In this document: piece after piece, positions 23,601-35,911 of the stretch
How the letters are laid out: each line of letters starts with the position of its first letter
How positions within the stretch are numbered: the first letter of the stretch is position 1
DNA from: Zea mays
Lineage: Eukaryota; Streptophyta; Magnoliopsida; Poales; Poaceae
Direction: 5' to 3'
Length of the DNA: 64,000 bases
Assembly: GCF_902167145.1 (NCBI RefSeq)
Contig: NC_050097.1
Span: 174,064,923-174,128,922, forward strand
Position numbers and translations under genes: made by a program
The notes under the pieces: model-generated
Told to the model about the DNA's origin: nothing
The model's database searches: none
Seen by the model: only the letters and a program-made list of their open reading frames with translations

Positions 23601-24207
23601 GCATACGATACCCCAGAGGGTTTGGAGTCGCCTCTACGAGAGCGTCCACCAAAGCGAAGTCGCTTGGCGGGTCGAGGCTGAATCCAAAAGGCGTGAGATG
23701 GGAATCGGTGGGTACCTCTTGGTCGACGGGCGGTGACGAAGTCCCATCAGAGACTGACTGCACCGTCGTCTCAGGTACGAGGGTGACACCCAGCAAGCCT
23801 TTCGCGAGCGTGCTAGCGTCGTCCGTTTGCTTGGGATTGGCGTGTTGCGGGGAGAGGGCGCTCGTCTTCGTCTCAGACGTGAGGTCGATGCCCGACGTGC
23901 CCCCCGTTGGGGCGCTGTCGACTCGCTCGACAGCCGACGAGGTGCCACCTCTTGCTTGGCCTTGGTTGCCCCGCCTCCTCCTCTGTCGGCGGGGGAGGGG
24001 ACGGGGTGAGCTCGAATGTTGTTCTTCCACCACGCGGGGAAGACGTCGTCGATTCCGCCGCCGGCGGGCGGGCTATCGGCCGCCATTGTCGCTGTCGCAC
24101 GGCGAGGGAAGGAGTATCATGTCGTAGCTGCCGTCGAGGGACATGAACTCAAGACTCCCGAAACGGAGCACCGTCCCGGGCTGGAAAGGTTGCTGGAGAC
24201 TGCCCAT
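17610..24207 (-). pseudogene. Huck-like gag-pol polyprotein, many stops, one frameshift, RT active site YVDG
   Basis: The ATG at 24207 starts MGSLQQP. In order the gene holds a gag core (about 22620-22130, WLADYRLACQLGG to TKFASGQEAVEAIF), a Cys/His segment (CPYHQGPVKHTLEECAML) and a protease (LMDGGSSLNIIY, about 21530-21490). RT follows (LNKACPKVPYPLPRID), then RNase H (FFDGSLMKTG), a heptad repeat linker (19075-18900), integrase (HHCC finger, TDNGTQF, NGQVERANG) and a C-terminal end NIQQLRRVYP. Stops lie near 24080 (TAG) and at 23107, 22354, 21391, 20965-20967, 20395, 19797-19799 and 18084. A one-base gain in a G run near 20231 shifts the frame. The RT motif is YVDG (Gly codon 20371-20373). 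Most private stops fit C-to-T or G-to-A change of Gln, Arg or Trp codons. Confidence 0.9.
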
Positions 24208-24247
24208 CTGGAGCTTGACGGGAAGCTGTTCGTCAACACGCAGCAGG

Positions 24248-24265
24248 CCCCTACCTGGCGCGCCA
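24248..24265 (-). promoter_or_regulatory. Primer binding site of minus Huck-like element
   Basis: Minus-strand TGGCGCGCCAGGTAGGGG lies two bases after the 5' LTR. The same 18 bases follow the 5' LTRs at 38869-38886 and 62460-62477. The priming tRNA was not identified. Confidence 0.75.
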
Positions 24266-24267
24266 AC

Positions 24268-25828
24268 TGTCGGCGTTTCGAAACCCGGGGGTCCCTAGAC
24301 CGACAAGTAAACTGTCGCCGCGTGCCCCAGCCCAGATGGGTCGGCGCGAGACGGAGCGCGAAGGGGGGAAGGCAGCCGGAGGGAGACGGGCGTGAGAGGT
24401 GGAAATCCCGCGGCCTTCGTGTTTGTCCCGCGCCCAGGTCGGGTGCGCTTGCAGTAGGGGGTTACTAGCGTCCACGCGGGAGGGAGCGAGCGGCCTCACG
24501 CGAGCGCCGTCCCGTCCTTCCCCGCGCGGCCAACCCTCTATAAGAGGGCCCTGGTCCTTCCTTTTATAGGCGCAAGGAGAGGATCCAGGTGTACAATGGG
24601 GGGTGTAGCAGTGTGCTAACGTGTCTAGCGGAGGAGAGCTAGCGCCCTAAGTACATGCCATCGTGGCAGCCGGAGAGGTTTTGGCACCCGGTTCGTGCGA
24701 TGTCGTGGCCGTCGGAGGAGCGTTGGAGCCTGGCGGAAGGACATCTGTCGGGGCTGTCGAGTCCTTGCTGACGTCCTCTTGCTTCCGTAAGGGGGCTGAG
24801 AGCCGCCGTCGTCATAGAGCGTGCGGGGCGCTATCATTACTTGTCTGGCTGAGCGAGCCAGATGGGACGCCGGTCTTGTTCCCCGTAGCCTGAGTCAGCT
24901 TGGGGTAGGGTAATGATGGCGCCTCCTGTTGACGTGGTCGGTCCGTGCCCTGGGTTGGGCGACGTGGAGGCTCCTCCGAGGTCGAGGTCGAGTCTGTCTT
25001 CCGAGGCCGAGGTCGAGTCTGAGCCCCCGGGTCGGGCGAGGCGGAGACCGTCGGCTGAGGCCAGGGCTGAGTCCGAGCCCTGGGGTCGGGCAAAGCGGAG
25101 CTCGTCGTCTTCCGGGGCTGAGCCCGAGTCCGAGCCCTGGGGTCGGGCGAAGCGGAGTTCGTCGTCTTCCGGGGCTGAGCCCGAGTCCGAGCCCTGGGGT
25201 CGGGCGAAGCGAAGTTTGTCGTCTTCCGGGGCTGAGCCCGAGTCCGAGCCCTGGGGTCGAGCGAAGCGGAGTTCGTCGTCTTCCGGGGCTGAGCCCGAGT
25301 CCGAGCCTTAGGGTCGGGTGAAGCGGAGTTTCCTATGGCGCCCGAGGCCGGACTTGGTTGCTGTCAGCCTCACTCTGTCGAGTGGCACAGTAGTCGGGGT
25401 GGCGCAGGCAGCGCTGTCCTCTTGTCAGACCGGTCAGTGGAGCGGCGAAGTGACTGCGGTCATTTCGGCTCTGTCGACTGGAGGGCGTGCATCAGGATAA
25501 AGGTGTCAGGCCTCCTTTGCATTAAATGCCCCTGCGATTTGGTCGGTTGGCGTGGCAATTTGGCCAAGGTTGCTTCTTGGTGAAGACTGGGCCTCGGGCG
25601 AGCCGAAAGTATGTCCGTTGCTGGAGGGGGGCCTCGGGCGAGACGTAGATCCTCAGGGGTCGGCTGCCCTTGTCCGAGGCTGGGCTCGGGCGAGGCGTGA
25701 TCGAGTCCCTCGAATGGACCGATCCTTGACTTAGTCGCACCCATCAGGCCTTTGCAGCTTTGTGCTGATGGGGGTTACCAGCTGAGAAATAGGAGTCTTG
25801 AGGGTACCCCTAATTATGGTCCCCGACA
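24268..25828 (-). repeat. 5' LTR of minus Huck-like element
   Basis: On the minus strand it starts TGTCGGGGACC at 25828 and ends CGCCGACA at 24268, next to the primer binding site. The TATA box (minus TATAAAAG) is at 24561-24568. About five 57-bp units lie at 25050-25330. It differs from the 3' LTR by scattered substitutions. Confidence 0.9.
25050..25330. repeat. 57-bp tandem repeat array in the 5' LTR
   Basis: These are the same units and about the same number as in the 3' LTR of this element. The last unit is degenerate (GAGCCTTAGGGTCGG). Confidence 0.85.
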
Positions 25829-26300
25829 AGTATGTTGTTCAATGGCAGGAACTAATTGTAAATCACCAAACTTCTAACATACTTGACACCCTTTGTAGTA
25901 CTTAAAACAATCTACTATCATATTAGACCAATAGAAACCTGATCTCCTTAAAAGCCACTTCATCTTTAAAGCCGATTGATGAGTACCATAAATCGCTTCA
26001 TGCACTTCGACCATAGATAACGTAGCATCATCAAGGCCCAAGCACTTAAGTAAGACTTCACTATGAGTTCGTCGATATAGTTCATCATCAATTAAAACAT
26101 ACTTAAAAGCCATCCGCCGAAAATTCCTATCTATCCTAATACTTGGATTACACAAGTATTCAATCAAAGACACTCTCCAATCAATTACATCGGCTAAACT
26201 ATTGGCCGAGTTAACTAAGGTTATGCCTCTGTTGACGTCGGACAGTCTGGCGTCCTTGACCGGACAGTCCAAAGCCAGCACGGACGGTCCGCTGAAGGAC
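25829..26300 (-). pseudogene. gypsy integrase zinc-finger fragment (part 1 of the split gene)
   Basis: The frame from 26281 to 25874 reads NSLADVIDWRVSLIEYLCNP, YVLIDDELYRRTHSEVLLKCL, EVHEAIYGTHQSALKMKWLLRRSGFYW and CFKYYKGCQVC. The last parts form the H-H-C-C integrase zinc finger. It joins the integrase core at 11860-12781 once the inserted element is set aside. Upstream (above about 26300) the pol is lost and another repeat begins. Confidence 0.75.
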
Positions 26301-26902
26301 TAGTATGGCGACCAGAGGGTGGTGAATGGGAGCAACTAAAAATTCTCGACTTGCGAGAACAGCACCATGACTTTCATCCCAAACTTTACCCAAAGCCTCT
26401 AGGGACACACAAAGCACCAGATCATTGTGTAGGTCAAACCAGTGTCGTTTGATCACACAAAAACACTAGTAGAGAAACAATCCAATTGTCTGCAAAAGAT
26501 CACAACCAAAAACACAAAGCAGAGGGGGCGATAGTGTTGCGCTTGGAAAACGAGACAGAATCGCCTCAAACTTTACCACAAGTTTGCGTAGAGGGAAATA
26601 TGACTATTCGTGAAGCACGAACATGAGAAACTCAAAACTCCTTGCTCAGATCAAAAATCTCATTTTGGTTGGGGTTTTGTTGGGGTTTTCTAGAATGAGT
26701 TTAAATTGAGTTCTTCTCAAATCACGATCAAAGTCTACAACAACTAGGTGTATGTAGTGATCCGAGAAGTGTAACTCACCACCAATCAATCCCCAAACCA
26801 AATCCTCACACAAGAACTCGATGGTTCTTCACAAGATCACAAAGAGAGGAAAGGGAAGAACACAAGAGCAAAGTGACTCAAAATTCCAGCAAAGATGAAA
26901 AC
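26301..26902 (-). repeat. Old LTR-type fragment, second copy of the 4600-4880 repeat
   Basis: The section 26640-26900 matches 4600-4880 in the same orientation (CAACTAGGTGTA, GTGATCC, AACTCGATGGTTCTTC). 26301-26640 is non-coding and may be more of the same element. It is cut off by the LTR that starts at 26903. Confidence 0.45.
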
Positions 26903-29900
26903 TGTGGCAGAACCTCCCAAGTTATTGGGCCCACATGCACCTGCCCTTGTCTCAAAGACCTCAGACGGCTATGCATGTGCACCAGATAACTTAATAGGAT
27001 CTGTCCGAGTGCCCCAAGGACCTCGGATAAACCACTTACAACCAGGATCACATGATTAAGTAAACACAAATCACACACCAACAATTTGCAGCGGAAATCT
27101 TATTACCAAATTTTACAAGTTACATCAAGTTTACATTGTACATGATTTGAGTGATTACAAAAGTGATTCAAAGAAATAACTTTGAACTGTTATAAATTAT
27201 GTATAGTTTTGAAATATATACTAGCTCAGGTGACCATCCTCAATAAGAAGTATAGGAGAGTTACTTAGACTTATAAGAAGGTCGTGCCCACCGGCGCTTA
27301 ACACCAATCACAATCAAAGTGACTCGCAACCTGCAGCAACAATGGGAATAAAACCCTAAGTATGCAAGTACTCAGCAAAACTTACTCGACTAAAGAAAAG
27401 ACTCTCAAGGGTCTGCTGGTTTTAAAAGGATTCAAGGTAAGGCTTATCAAGAATCAAGGACTCTGTTTGCAGAAAAGCTTACTATGAGTGGATCCATAAA
27501 AATCCATTTTTACTTGTCAGGTTAAGTAAAGTTACCTGCATCTAGAGTTCTTTCTACCCTAGTTCAAGCACTTGGCCTATACTAGCCATCTTTTATCACC
27601 CTTTTTCTTTACTGGATTGCTATGTGTAGGGCAGTGACCAAGTCTTCATATCCGAGAAGTAACGGCGATCCGAATCGATTAATACCTAGCTGGGGATCTC
27701 CAATCACACGACATATGTAACACTTAACCCTTGCATATGTCAACTCGCCACCGGGTTTCTTAAGACCAGACCGGGTTCACGCCAACCGAGAGCACAGATA
27801 CACCACCATCTAGCCTCTTGCCACGGAGGGTACATGCTACTCTTGCCATCTCTCCACTCCCATTGTGTGTTGGCATTTCTGGTATTAGTCTGCCCGAGGC
27901 AAAGCTTACCCATGACGAGGCATGTGGCCAGTTAAAAGGTCCTCAATCATCAAGCCTACATCGAGACGGTCCTTAATCGACTCAGACGGAGACAGTACAC
28001 CGAGACTCTCTTCTCGTGCAAGTCAACCGCCCGGCCTCAGCTTTATTATTTAAACCCAAAGTTTGGTACCTGGCAGAGGTACATCTTTTCCGATGTTGAA
28101 CCCATCAAGGCCTTTGACGGATTCACCATCACAAGTTTTTCTTTTTGAAAACATTCCCACCCACTGAAGCATCACTTTTGTTTTAAAACAAAACATTTTT
28201 GTTTGCTAAAGCAAGGCTAAGCATCATAAAATTATTTTCGAAAAGGGTATCAAGGAAGGGTAATCAATTTTTCAAGGAAGGAAATGCATCAATTGTTTAG
28301 CACACAACTCCTATCACCTAATCCATCAAACAAGGTGATAAAGATTTTAAAACAGCAAGGAGGTGGCAAATGCACCGGGGCTTGTCTGGATAACACTAGG
28401 TTAATGTTTGTTAGGTGACGACCACTTAGCGATCAGCTTTTGTTCTGATACTTGCTTCGTCCATCCATCTTTAGATTCGTCTATCAGCTTCACTATGCGG
28501 AGTAGTCCACCCATTACGTCATCTTGGGGTCGACTCGGCTCTTGCCCTCCACATCTTGTGATTAACAAGCGTACCTAATTGAAATGCATGATGCACATGA
28601 ATGCATATAGACAGGAATAGTACAAGACTAAATATTGCTACACTATAGCGAATTAAATACCTGTAGCAAGACATCACAAATCTAGTACGAAAATATTAGA
28701 TATCGATATCATATTATTTTATGACTTAGCAGGTAGAATATTTTTAATCGAATCACACGATGCCTACAAATTTATTACATATTCTTCACATCATTTATAC
28801 CTCAGACCTATCCTCCATGTCACCACTTTGACCAAACAAACCAAATTCATGACAAACAAGACTAACAATACTTATCAGTCAAGTCTTGACAAATTCTAAA
28901 CTCATTTATCAACATTCATTAAATAAGTGAGCATTAACAAGAGAACTAGTGGTGCCCCGCTAGCAGCGAGAACATGATTATTAGCCCAAACCTCACTACA
29001 CCAATGTAGGGCACATGCTTTAATCATGAAGACACTCATAGCACATACATCAAATAAATTTGATCTAGTGGGGTGACTATTATCAAACAACATAAAACCC
29101 CATAAAAGTATTTTTATCAACCAAATACTTAACGTATTGATGTGCGTTCTTTTAGTCATGAAATTTCTAGATTCTAACTGGAATAGACTTGTCGATTGCT
29201 ATTTACTTTTAACCGCTTAGGGTAGTATGCAACCTTTTCCATGACATGCAACCGATCACTAAATCTATAATATAATAATTACTTGAGCAAGGCATCGACA
29301 CTCTCAAACAATACATGTACATAATCAACCACGACCGCATTTATCAGGTATATGAGCGAGACACTAAACTTATTATTCACTTAACCACTCCTCACACAAT
29401 AATCATTTTAAACTTGAGTTTCGCGTGACACGACCACTTCATACTTATGTACACACTCCATTGATGCATGAAGCGAGGCATCACGACATACATCTAATAC
29501 CTTGATAACACACCTGTGCTAAGAATAAAACAATCTTCACGAACAACTAATTCAACCAATCCATTCATCAGACCAGTCAATAAGAATAGCAAATCAGCTT
29601 ACCGTTCCAATAGCTGACTCGAATCCATGAGATCGGTAATGATTTTCTGATTCAAACAATTTGTCGAGCGCATAGCAGGTGCTACACGAACTTCACGCAC
29701 ACCACCATCCAATCTTTGGACATCTTCTCTTGTGGATTCTTTTGTCCGCGCGATCACAATTCGGAGGCATCACGTAGGGACCGACATCGAGACGGGGCGA
29801 CTGAACGACGATAGCAAGACAAAGTTGGAGACGACCGAGAATTAACGTCAAAACTAGAGTTCCCCGACAGGCTGCTGTAGTGGGGGCGTCGAGGCACTGT

Positions 29901-31467
29901 CCAAGGCAAATAGGAGATCGACAATCGGCTAGTCCCCGACCCTCGCGCCCACCACGCTTCCACTGCGCAGCCGGTGTGGTCAACTGAAACGACAACGCCG
30001 GGATCAGAGAAACCCGCGTGACATGGGCAGGGGCGAGGTGGGCGGAATCCGAGCTGGAGCTCGCGGCAACAGGGAGCAGGGCGCTGGTTCCAGGGAGCCT
30101 ATTGGTGTTGTCGAGCTGGGGCTACTACTGCTCCTAAGCATCCATGGCCGGAGGAGGGAGAGAACAGGGAGGAACGCGCTGCACAGGGGAGTTCGGCTGT
30201 GCGCTGGAGCTGGAGTCGGGCGCGTCGTGGGAGCCTGAGGCACGTACCAACTCCGAGTAGGGGAAGCAGGCGCGACGGTCATGGTGAGCACAGGAAAGGG
30301 ACTCAGGGAGGAAGACGCGCGTGAAGCTACGAGCTGCGGCCAGCGTAGGGCACCAGAGAGACGCGACAAGGGAGGAGCGCGCGGCAAAGGGCGAGCAGGG
30401 CGCGCGGAGGAGAAGCCGGCGAGCTCGGCTGGGGCTTGTTGAGGGAGAACCGCGGCGCAGAGAGCTCAGCGCAGCGTCGGGGGCGCGTCGGCAGGGAGGC
30501 CGCCGTTGGAGGCCGAGCAGGGAGGAGCAGAGGTGCGGTGGCTAGGGAGTCCAGGGCGCGGCGAGCTGGGGGCCAAGCGCCGACCATGGGAGGGAGCAGG
30601 AGAGAGAGTCGCGATGGAGCTTGAGCAGAGGAAAGCTGCGCGCGTAGATAAAGGAGCAGGGGCGGCGGCTGTAGAGAAAGATCAGGGGTAGGGGGCAGCG
30701 GGAGGATAGAGATTAGGAGATATTTTCTTTCTTTTTTAATTATTCTATAATCCTTTCTCCGATGTATATTTAGCACAATAATTATTTTCGGTTTGAATCT
30801 CATGGCCATGATTATCTTGATTAGAATTTATACTGCAACATTTTTAAACAATCCGTGTTTGACTCAGCTTTACTCTCGAATTTTAAAGCCATCACACGCC
30901 AGTCTGAATTATTCCGACACGAGTCGCGAAAACCTAATCTGAGTTCTAGGCTTATGATTTAAATCGAAGCGAGAAGCAACGGACCAAATTAAACGGATTT
31001 CGGCTTCGATAATTTATTCTGCGTGATTCGACTAAAATTAGCTGAAACCATATCTGCTAATGTATACGCGATTTCGTCGCCAAAACAACGTGCTGAAGGA
31101 TAAATTGGATCATAACCTCGCGCACGATTTCACTCAGACAATGTGCGATTCGGATTATTTTGCCCCGAATATTTTCGTAGTCGAGTTCAAATTAATTTGC
31201 CCAGGATAAAATTGTAAGAGTAGGTCAGGCTTCTGAATTTGTATTCGCGCGAGCGATGAATTTTAAATAATCATCGGACGCACCGATTTTCGGAACAACT
31301 ATGTTCCGAACATCACGAAAATTTAGGAAGAGCCCGGATAAATAAAAATGATGTCGAACTCGCGACAGACGAAATAGATTAAGACAGAGAGACTGTTATT
31401 CTTATTAATATTCCCGTACTTACGTCTATATTCGCTGTTTACGTACAGTAACACCTGGGGTGTTACA
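26903..31467 (-). repeat. 3' LTR of LARD-like element (4565 bp)
   Basis: On the minus strand it starts TGTAACACCCC at 31467 and ends GGTTCTGCCACA at 26903. The first 480 or so bases (plus strand) repeat at 34622-35100. It contains a GC-rich block (about 29740-30700) within otherwise AT-rich DNA, probably the transcribed leader part. The short frames in that block are not conserved proteins. Confidence 0.75.
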
Positions 31468-31577
31468 GCCCTCCCCCTTAAGAGAATCTCGTCACGAGAT
31501 TCGGAGCGAAAGACTTCTAAGAGTAAAGAAGCATGTAACTCTTGTCCATACCAGCGATAATCATAAGTCAGTTCCAA
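31468..31577 (-). pseudogene. Remnant of chromovirus pol C-terminus
   Basis: The minus-strand frame 31577-31323 reads through EVFRSESRDEILLRGRAV directly before the LTR start. The ending (DEILLRG next to the polypurine tract) resembles the usual end of Tekay/Del-type pol. Only the tail survives. Confidence 0.45.
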
Positions 31578-34500
31578 GCAAAGATGAGTGTCTCAAGAGG
31601 TTGTTTCTCTAGTGGACATAACATGCATCGCCTTAAGCTAATTTAGAGATGTCCACTAATAGAGACGATATCTGCCAGAGGAACACATAAGGTTCCATGT
31701 GTGCAGTTTGCTTTTTCTGATGACACTGTACTATCTGAGTCTGTTGGGCGAGCGGTAGATATGCGACTTTACCCAAACAGAATTAGTTGCAACCTCTCGG
31801 GTAAAACACACAGAAGGAGGTTTACCAATAAGTGGTCATTTGAGGAATTCAAGTTTCAGGAAGATGATAAAAATTCGAGGAACGCATTAGTGAAGATGAT
31901 CAACAAATGTTGACTTCACAATCAATCCACTTTATCAAGCACTAAGCATGATTCGACCTGATCACTCATGCTAGAAAAGCACACGTGAGGTGATCGAGGC
32001 ATGACTAGAGCGATAATTAGGTGGTTATTAGTCGACTTGACCTGATTCTTGCAAGTACTTCCTTGGGGTGGGTTGAACCAAAGTGAGTTTAGATAACTCA
32101 ACAAAACAATCTCTAAACTCAATCTTTGATCACAATGTAGCTACAAGTTAGTAAAACCAACCTGTTGAACTACCTTTGACATTGAGTAGGTCCTCTAAGT
32201 ACCATCGGTAAGCCAAGGGCTGAGAGTTCACATTTGCTAGCAAAAGGTCAAGCATTTGAGTAGAAATCCATGCGGTCATGTTGTTTATCTGTTTCTTCCA
32301 TGTGAGATGAACTATCCACTTGGTTAGGGAATACATGAATTAATTAAGAGAGCGAATGAACAAACTACTGCATCTCAACAACAGGGAAAATCAATCTCCA
32401 TTTTGAGAACTAAGTAGTTGTCTCTCAACACTAAAAAGCTCCAAGGCTCCACCTTTACAACAAAGGATGCAAAGGGAACTTGTATGAGTAGTCACTACCA
32501 AGATCAAAAGAAAAGAGACCACACATGGAAGTGGTATGCCCTTTTGATCCAACAGAGATGATAGATGTTGCTTGGTCTCTTCGACAACCAACACCGAAAT
32601 CGTTTCAAGGAAGAGATCTATGAAAGATAACATATTAGTGTAGTCCCGTAATGGATCATGACCAGAGACCTTGATACCAGCATGCGCCAAGCAGCAGAAT
32701 CCTATGTGCGCATTCACAGGAGGCTCTCAGTTTCACCGCGGTACCATAAGTCCTTAACCATGACACCATTACAAAACTGGCACCAATAATGAATCTCACG
32801 TAGCAAAAACAGATTGTGCCAAGATAACACATTGATATAGTCTCATAATGGATTATAACTACTAACCATGATACCAGCGCGTGCCGAGCAGCACAACCAT
32901 GTGTGTACATTCATAGGAGGCCATCGGTTTTAGTCATAACACCATTACCAGACGTAACCAATAAGAAATCTTGCACCACACCAATAGATTGAGCAAGGGT
33001 GACAATATACAAAGAGATTCTACCTGTTAAAACATTTCCAAGTAGAGAGCCAAATAGATCATGGCCCGATGAAATGAACAAGACATGGCCTTAACCTAAA
33101 TTTGTTGGTGAGGGAGTACGATGGGAGACTGATACTCCATCCCCAAGCATATTTCTATGCCCATCGCAGAGATTACAAAGTCAAGGATTAGTATCTGATT
33201 AGATACGGAGGGAAAACAATCATATAATTAAGTTGGTATGCCTTCGATAGATAGGAGGAAACCAAAGGCATCAAATTAAGGAAAATGATCAGGCATAACT
33301 TTCCTAGGTTGGGTTGATAAAGCAACATGGCGATCCTTAAGAACAGGCAAACTAGATAAGGGACATCTGCTTGTGCCAATCGAACAAGGGCATGGTCTAA
33401 GATGGGAATATGACAACTATAATGACACAGAGTAAATAGCGAGAACACAGACTCAAGATCCTAGCTTTAAGCTCATGCACATCTTGCGTTGGATAAAGAA
33501 ATTATCCAAATATCCATTTGCATGAGTTTAGTTATGGAGGGATAACAGAAAATTTAACTTTGGGTCATGGTTCACTAAATAAGAACATGGCCTAGTTTTG
33601 GGTTTAGATAAACAAGTCACAAACATTCTATCAGCACATCAAGCACAAGAGCAAACACCATTTGCACTACTAGTCAAATCAAGAAAAGTTGGAATCCATC
33701 TAAACACGTATCTCTAAGACACCACATTATCTACAATCACTAGTTACTGGAATAAATATGAGAGAAGCATTTTGGATGTACAGGTGACAAACATAATGCA
33801 ACATTCAGGATGCATGCTCATCCTATGCATCCTCACGAGTTTTGCCAACATAATGTGGCAATAACGTTCTATATCGGTGGCATACTTACGACTCTTGATA
33901 TTTTGCTAGTCATCAGCTACACATACGTTTTCGAGGTTAGTGTACCTGCAGAAAAATCCATCACAACCCAGTTTTCCCATGATGCATTTCAAACATGACA
34001 GTTTATCACAGTTTATACTCCATATATTGCTATATGGAGGCCAGCTCGTCATTAAGCGTTGAGTCACGCATATGCGTCGCTGCCACACTTTAACCATAGG
34101 GCAGCTCATTATGGTAACTCACCTTCTTACCTGATCATAGGTGCGTCGTTACAAGTACATTACACTTCTCAGTATTCCCATGTCTGTATACCCATACACA
34201 TCCATGGGGTAGTGAATCCCAGAAAAGTAAATACTCCACATCGCAGCCTTTATATATACATATGTGTAACATGTATATAATCAAGCGCTTTTTATACTCT
34301 TCCCTTGACCGACGTTTGTTCGGTCATGCTCTCACATCTCACCTTACCTGAGCGTCGATCCATTCACAATTGAATGACCTCAAAATAACATTACACATGT
34401 ATGCAATACCCCCGGTTGTGGGTTAGTGGTTTTAAAGAAGCCACCTGATAGTCCTTAATTTAGGGCTTAACAGAGAATGTTGCTAGCATTACAGTTTTTT

Positions 34501-34607
34501 TCAAAACTGTTTTTCAAATCCAAACAATGTGTTTAGTTGAAAATAGGTTTTTCGAGACCAAAACTTTTGTTTTGAAAATACGTATGTGACTGTATATACT
34601 TAATCCT
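31578..34607 (-). other. Non-coding interior of LARD-like element
   Basis: About 3 kb has no frame above roughly 110 codons and no retroviral motif. Two related stretches (about 32640-32740 and 32850-32930) share GATACCAGC.(A/C)GTGC, AGCAG and AGGAGGC words, so there is an internal duplication. Confidence 0.6.
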
Positions 34608-34619
34608 GCTCCGATACCA
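34608..34619 (-). promoter_or_regulatory. Primer binding site of LARD-like element (Met tRNA type)
   Basis: Minus-strand TGGTATCGGAGC lies three bases after the 5' LTR end. It is the same sequence as the inner copia site (53735-53746) and one base different from the usual initiator-Met complement TGGTATCAGAGC. Confidence 0.7.
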
Positions 34620-34621
34620 GC

Positions 34622-35100
34622 TGTGGCAAAACCTCCCAAGTTATTGAGCCCACATGCACCTGCCCTTGTCTCAAAGACCTCAGACGACTATGCATGTGCA
34701 CCAGATAACTTAACAGGATCTGTTCGAGTGCCCCAAGGACCTCGGATGAACCACTTACAACCAGGATCGCAGGATTAAGTAAACACAAATCACACACCAA
34801 CAATTTGCAGCGGAAATCTTATTACCAAATTTTACAAGTTACATCAAGTTTACATTTTACATGATCAGAGTGATTACAAAAGTGATTCAAAGAAATAACT
34901 TTGAACTATTATAAATTATGTATAGTTTTGAAATATATGCTAGCTCAAGTGACCATCCTCAATAAGAAGTATAGGAGAGTTACTTAGACTTATAAGAAGG
35001 TCGTGCCCACCGGCGCTTAACACTAATCACAATCAAAGTGACTCGCAACCTGCAGCAACAATGGGAATAAAACCCTAAGTACGCAAGTACTCAGCAAAAC
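34622..35100 (-). repeat. Truncated 5' LTR of LARD-like element
   Basis: This matches 26903-27384 with few differences. At 35100, after CAGCAAAAC, it stops and copia LTR sequence begins, while the complete copy goes on (CAGCAAAACTTACTCG). The rest is presumably outside the window beyond the inserted elements. Confidence 0.75.
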
Positions 35101-35911
35101 TGAGAGCACCTAGAGGGGGGTGAATAGGTGATCCTGTAAAATCAAACAATAAATAGCCACAGACTTGATTATTGAAGTGTTAGTTAAATCAAGTGGCTAT
35201 GGAACACGCTCGTGCGAACAAAACAATCACAAGAAGCAACACACGAGACACACGATTTTTATCCCGTGGTTTGGCTAAGTAACACTTGCCTACTTCCACG
35301 TTGTGGTGTCCCAATGGACGAGGGTTGCACTCAACCCCTTTCAAGCGATCCAATGATCAACTTGAATACCACGGCTTTCTTCCTTATAGTCTTTCTCCCG
35401 TTTGTGAGGAATCTCCACAATTTGGAGCCTCTCGCCCTTACAATGATGATCACAAAAGAAACACAGAAGTAAGAAAGGAGAGCAACACACACAAAACTCA
35501 ATTACGCAGCACAACCACGCACACAAGTGAAGAAGTGAGCACACAACCACAGCGCGAGGAGTTTACAACTCGAAAGTGCTCAAATCTCAAGAACTATGAT
35601 CCGATTGCGTGAACGCAGAGTCTAGGTGCCTTAGGATGTTTCTTGTAAGCTTGGTTTTTTCCTCCATGCGCCTAGGGGTCCCTTTTATAGCCCCAAGGCA
35701 GCTAGGAGCCATTGGAGACCAACTTGGAAGGCATTTCTTGCCTTCTGTCGAGTGGTGCAACGGACAGTCCGGTGCACCACCGGACAACCACTGTTCATGT
35801 CCGGTGCTTGATCTCCTTCCATATCTGGCGCAGCCGACCATTGCTCATCTGGGCTCGTTGGCGCACCGGACAGTCCGGTGTGACCAACTGACCGTTGGAG
35901 CGAGACACGCG
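35101..35911 (-). repeat. Copia (Opie/Ji-like) LTR fragment
   Basis: This is the 3' part of a minus-oriented LTR, plus-strand start TGAGAGCACCTAGAGGGGGG, resembling 35912-37080 with considerable divergence. It stops at 35911, where a second LTR of the same type begins. It is probably a copia copy into which the outer copia inserted. Confidence 0.7.

Larger units (their letters stand above)
12782..25828 (-). mobile_element. Complete-length Tat-lineage gypsy element (Huck-like, tentative), 13.0 kb
   Basis: Two equal-length LTRs (24268-25828 is the 5' copy, 12782-14342 the 3' copy, 1561 bp each) flank a 9925-bp interior. The interior holds a primer binding site, gag-pol, an antisense ORF and a polypurine tract. 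The element is flanked by a perfect 5-bp target duplication, AGTAT (12777-12781 and 25829-25833), and splits an older integrase gene. The gag-pol has several stops and a frameshift, so the copy is not autonomous. The LTR style (TGTCGGGGACCATAATTAGG start) resembles what I recall of maize Huck. Confidence 0.9.
26903..35100 (-). mobile_element. LARD-like non-autonomous LTR element, 4.57-kb LTR, no gag-pol
   Basis: On the minus strand the order is a truncated 5' LTR (35100-34622), primer binding site (34619-34608), a non-coding interior (34607-31468), a purine-rich AAGGGGGAGGGC, then the 3' LTR (31467-26903). The two LTR ends match closely (26903-27384 against 34622-35100). No gag, RT or integrase frame exists in the 3.15-kb interior. 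Just before the 3' LTR a short frame (EVFRSESRDEILLRGRAV) looks like the C-terminal end of a Tekay/Del-type chromovirus polyprotein, the likely ancestor. A copia LTR at 35101 truncates the 5' LTR. Confidence 0.75.

Noticed and set aside
30004..30809. Arg/Ser/Pro-rich frames on both strands in the GC-rich block of the LARD-like LTR
   Set aside because: They are composition-driven and have no conserved motif. The second LTR copy is truncated, so no comparison is possible.
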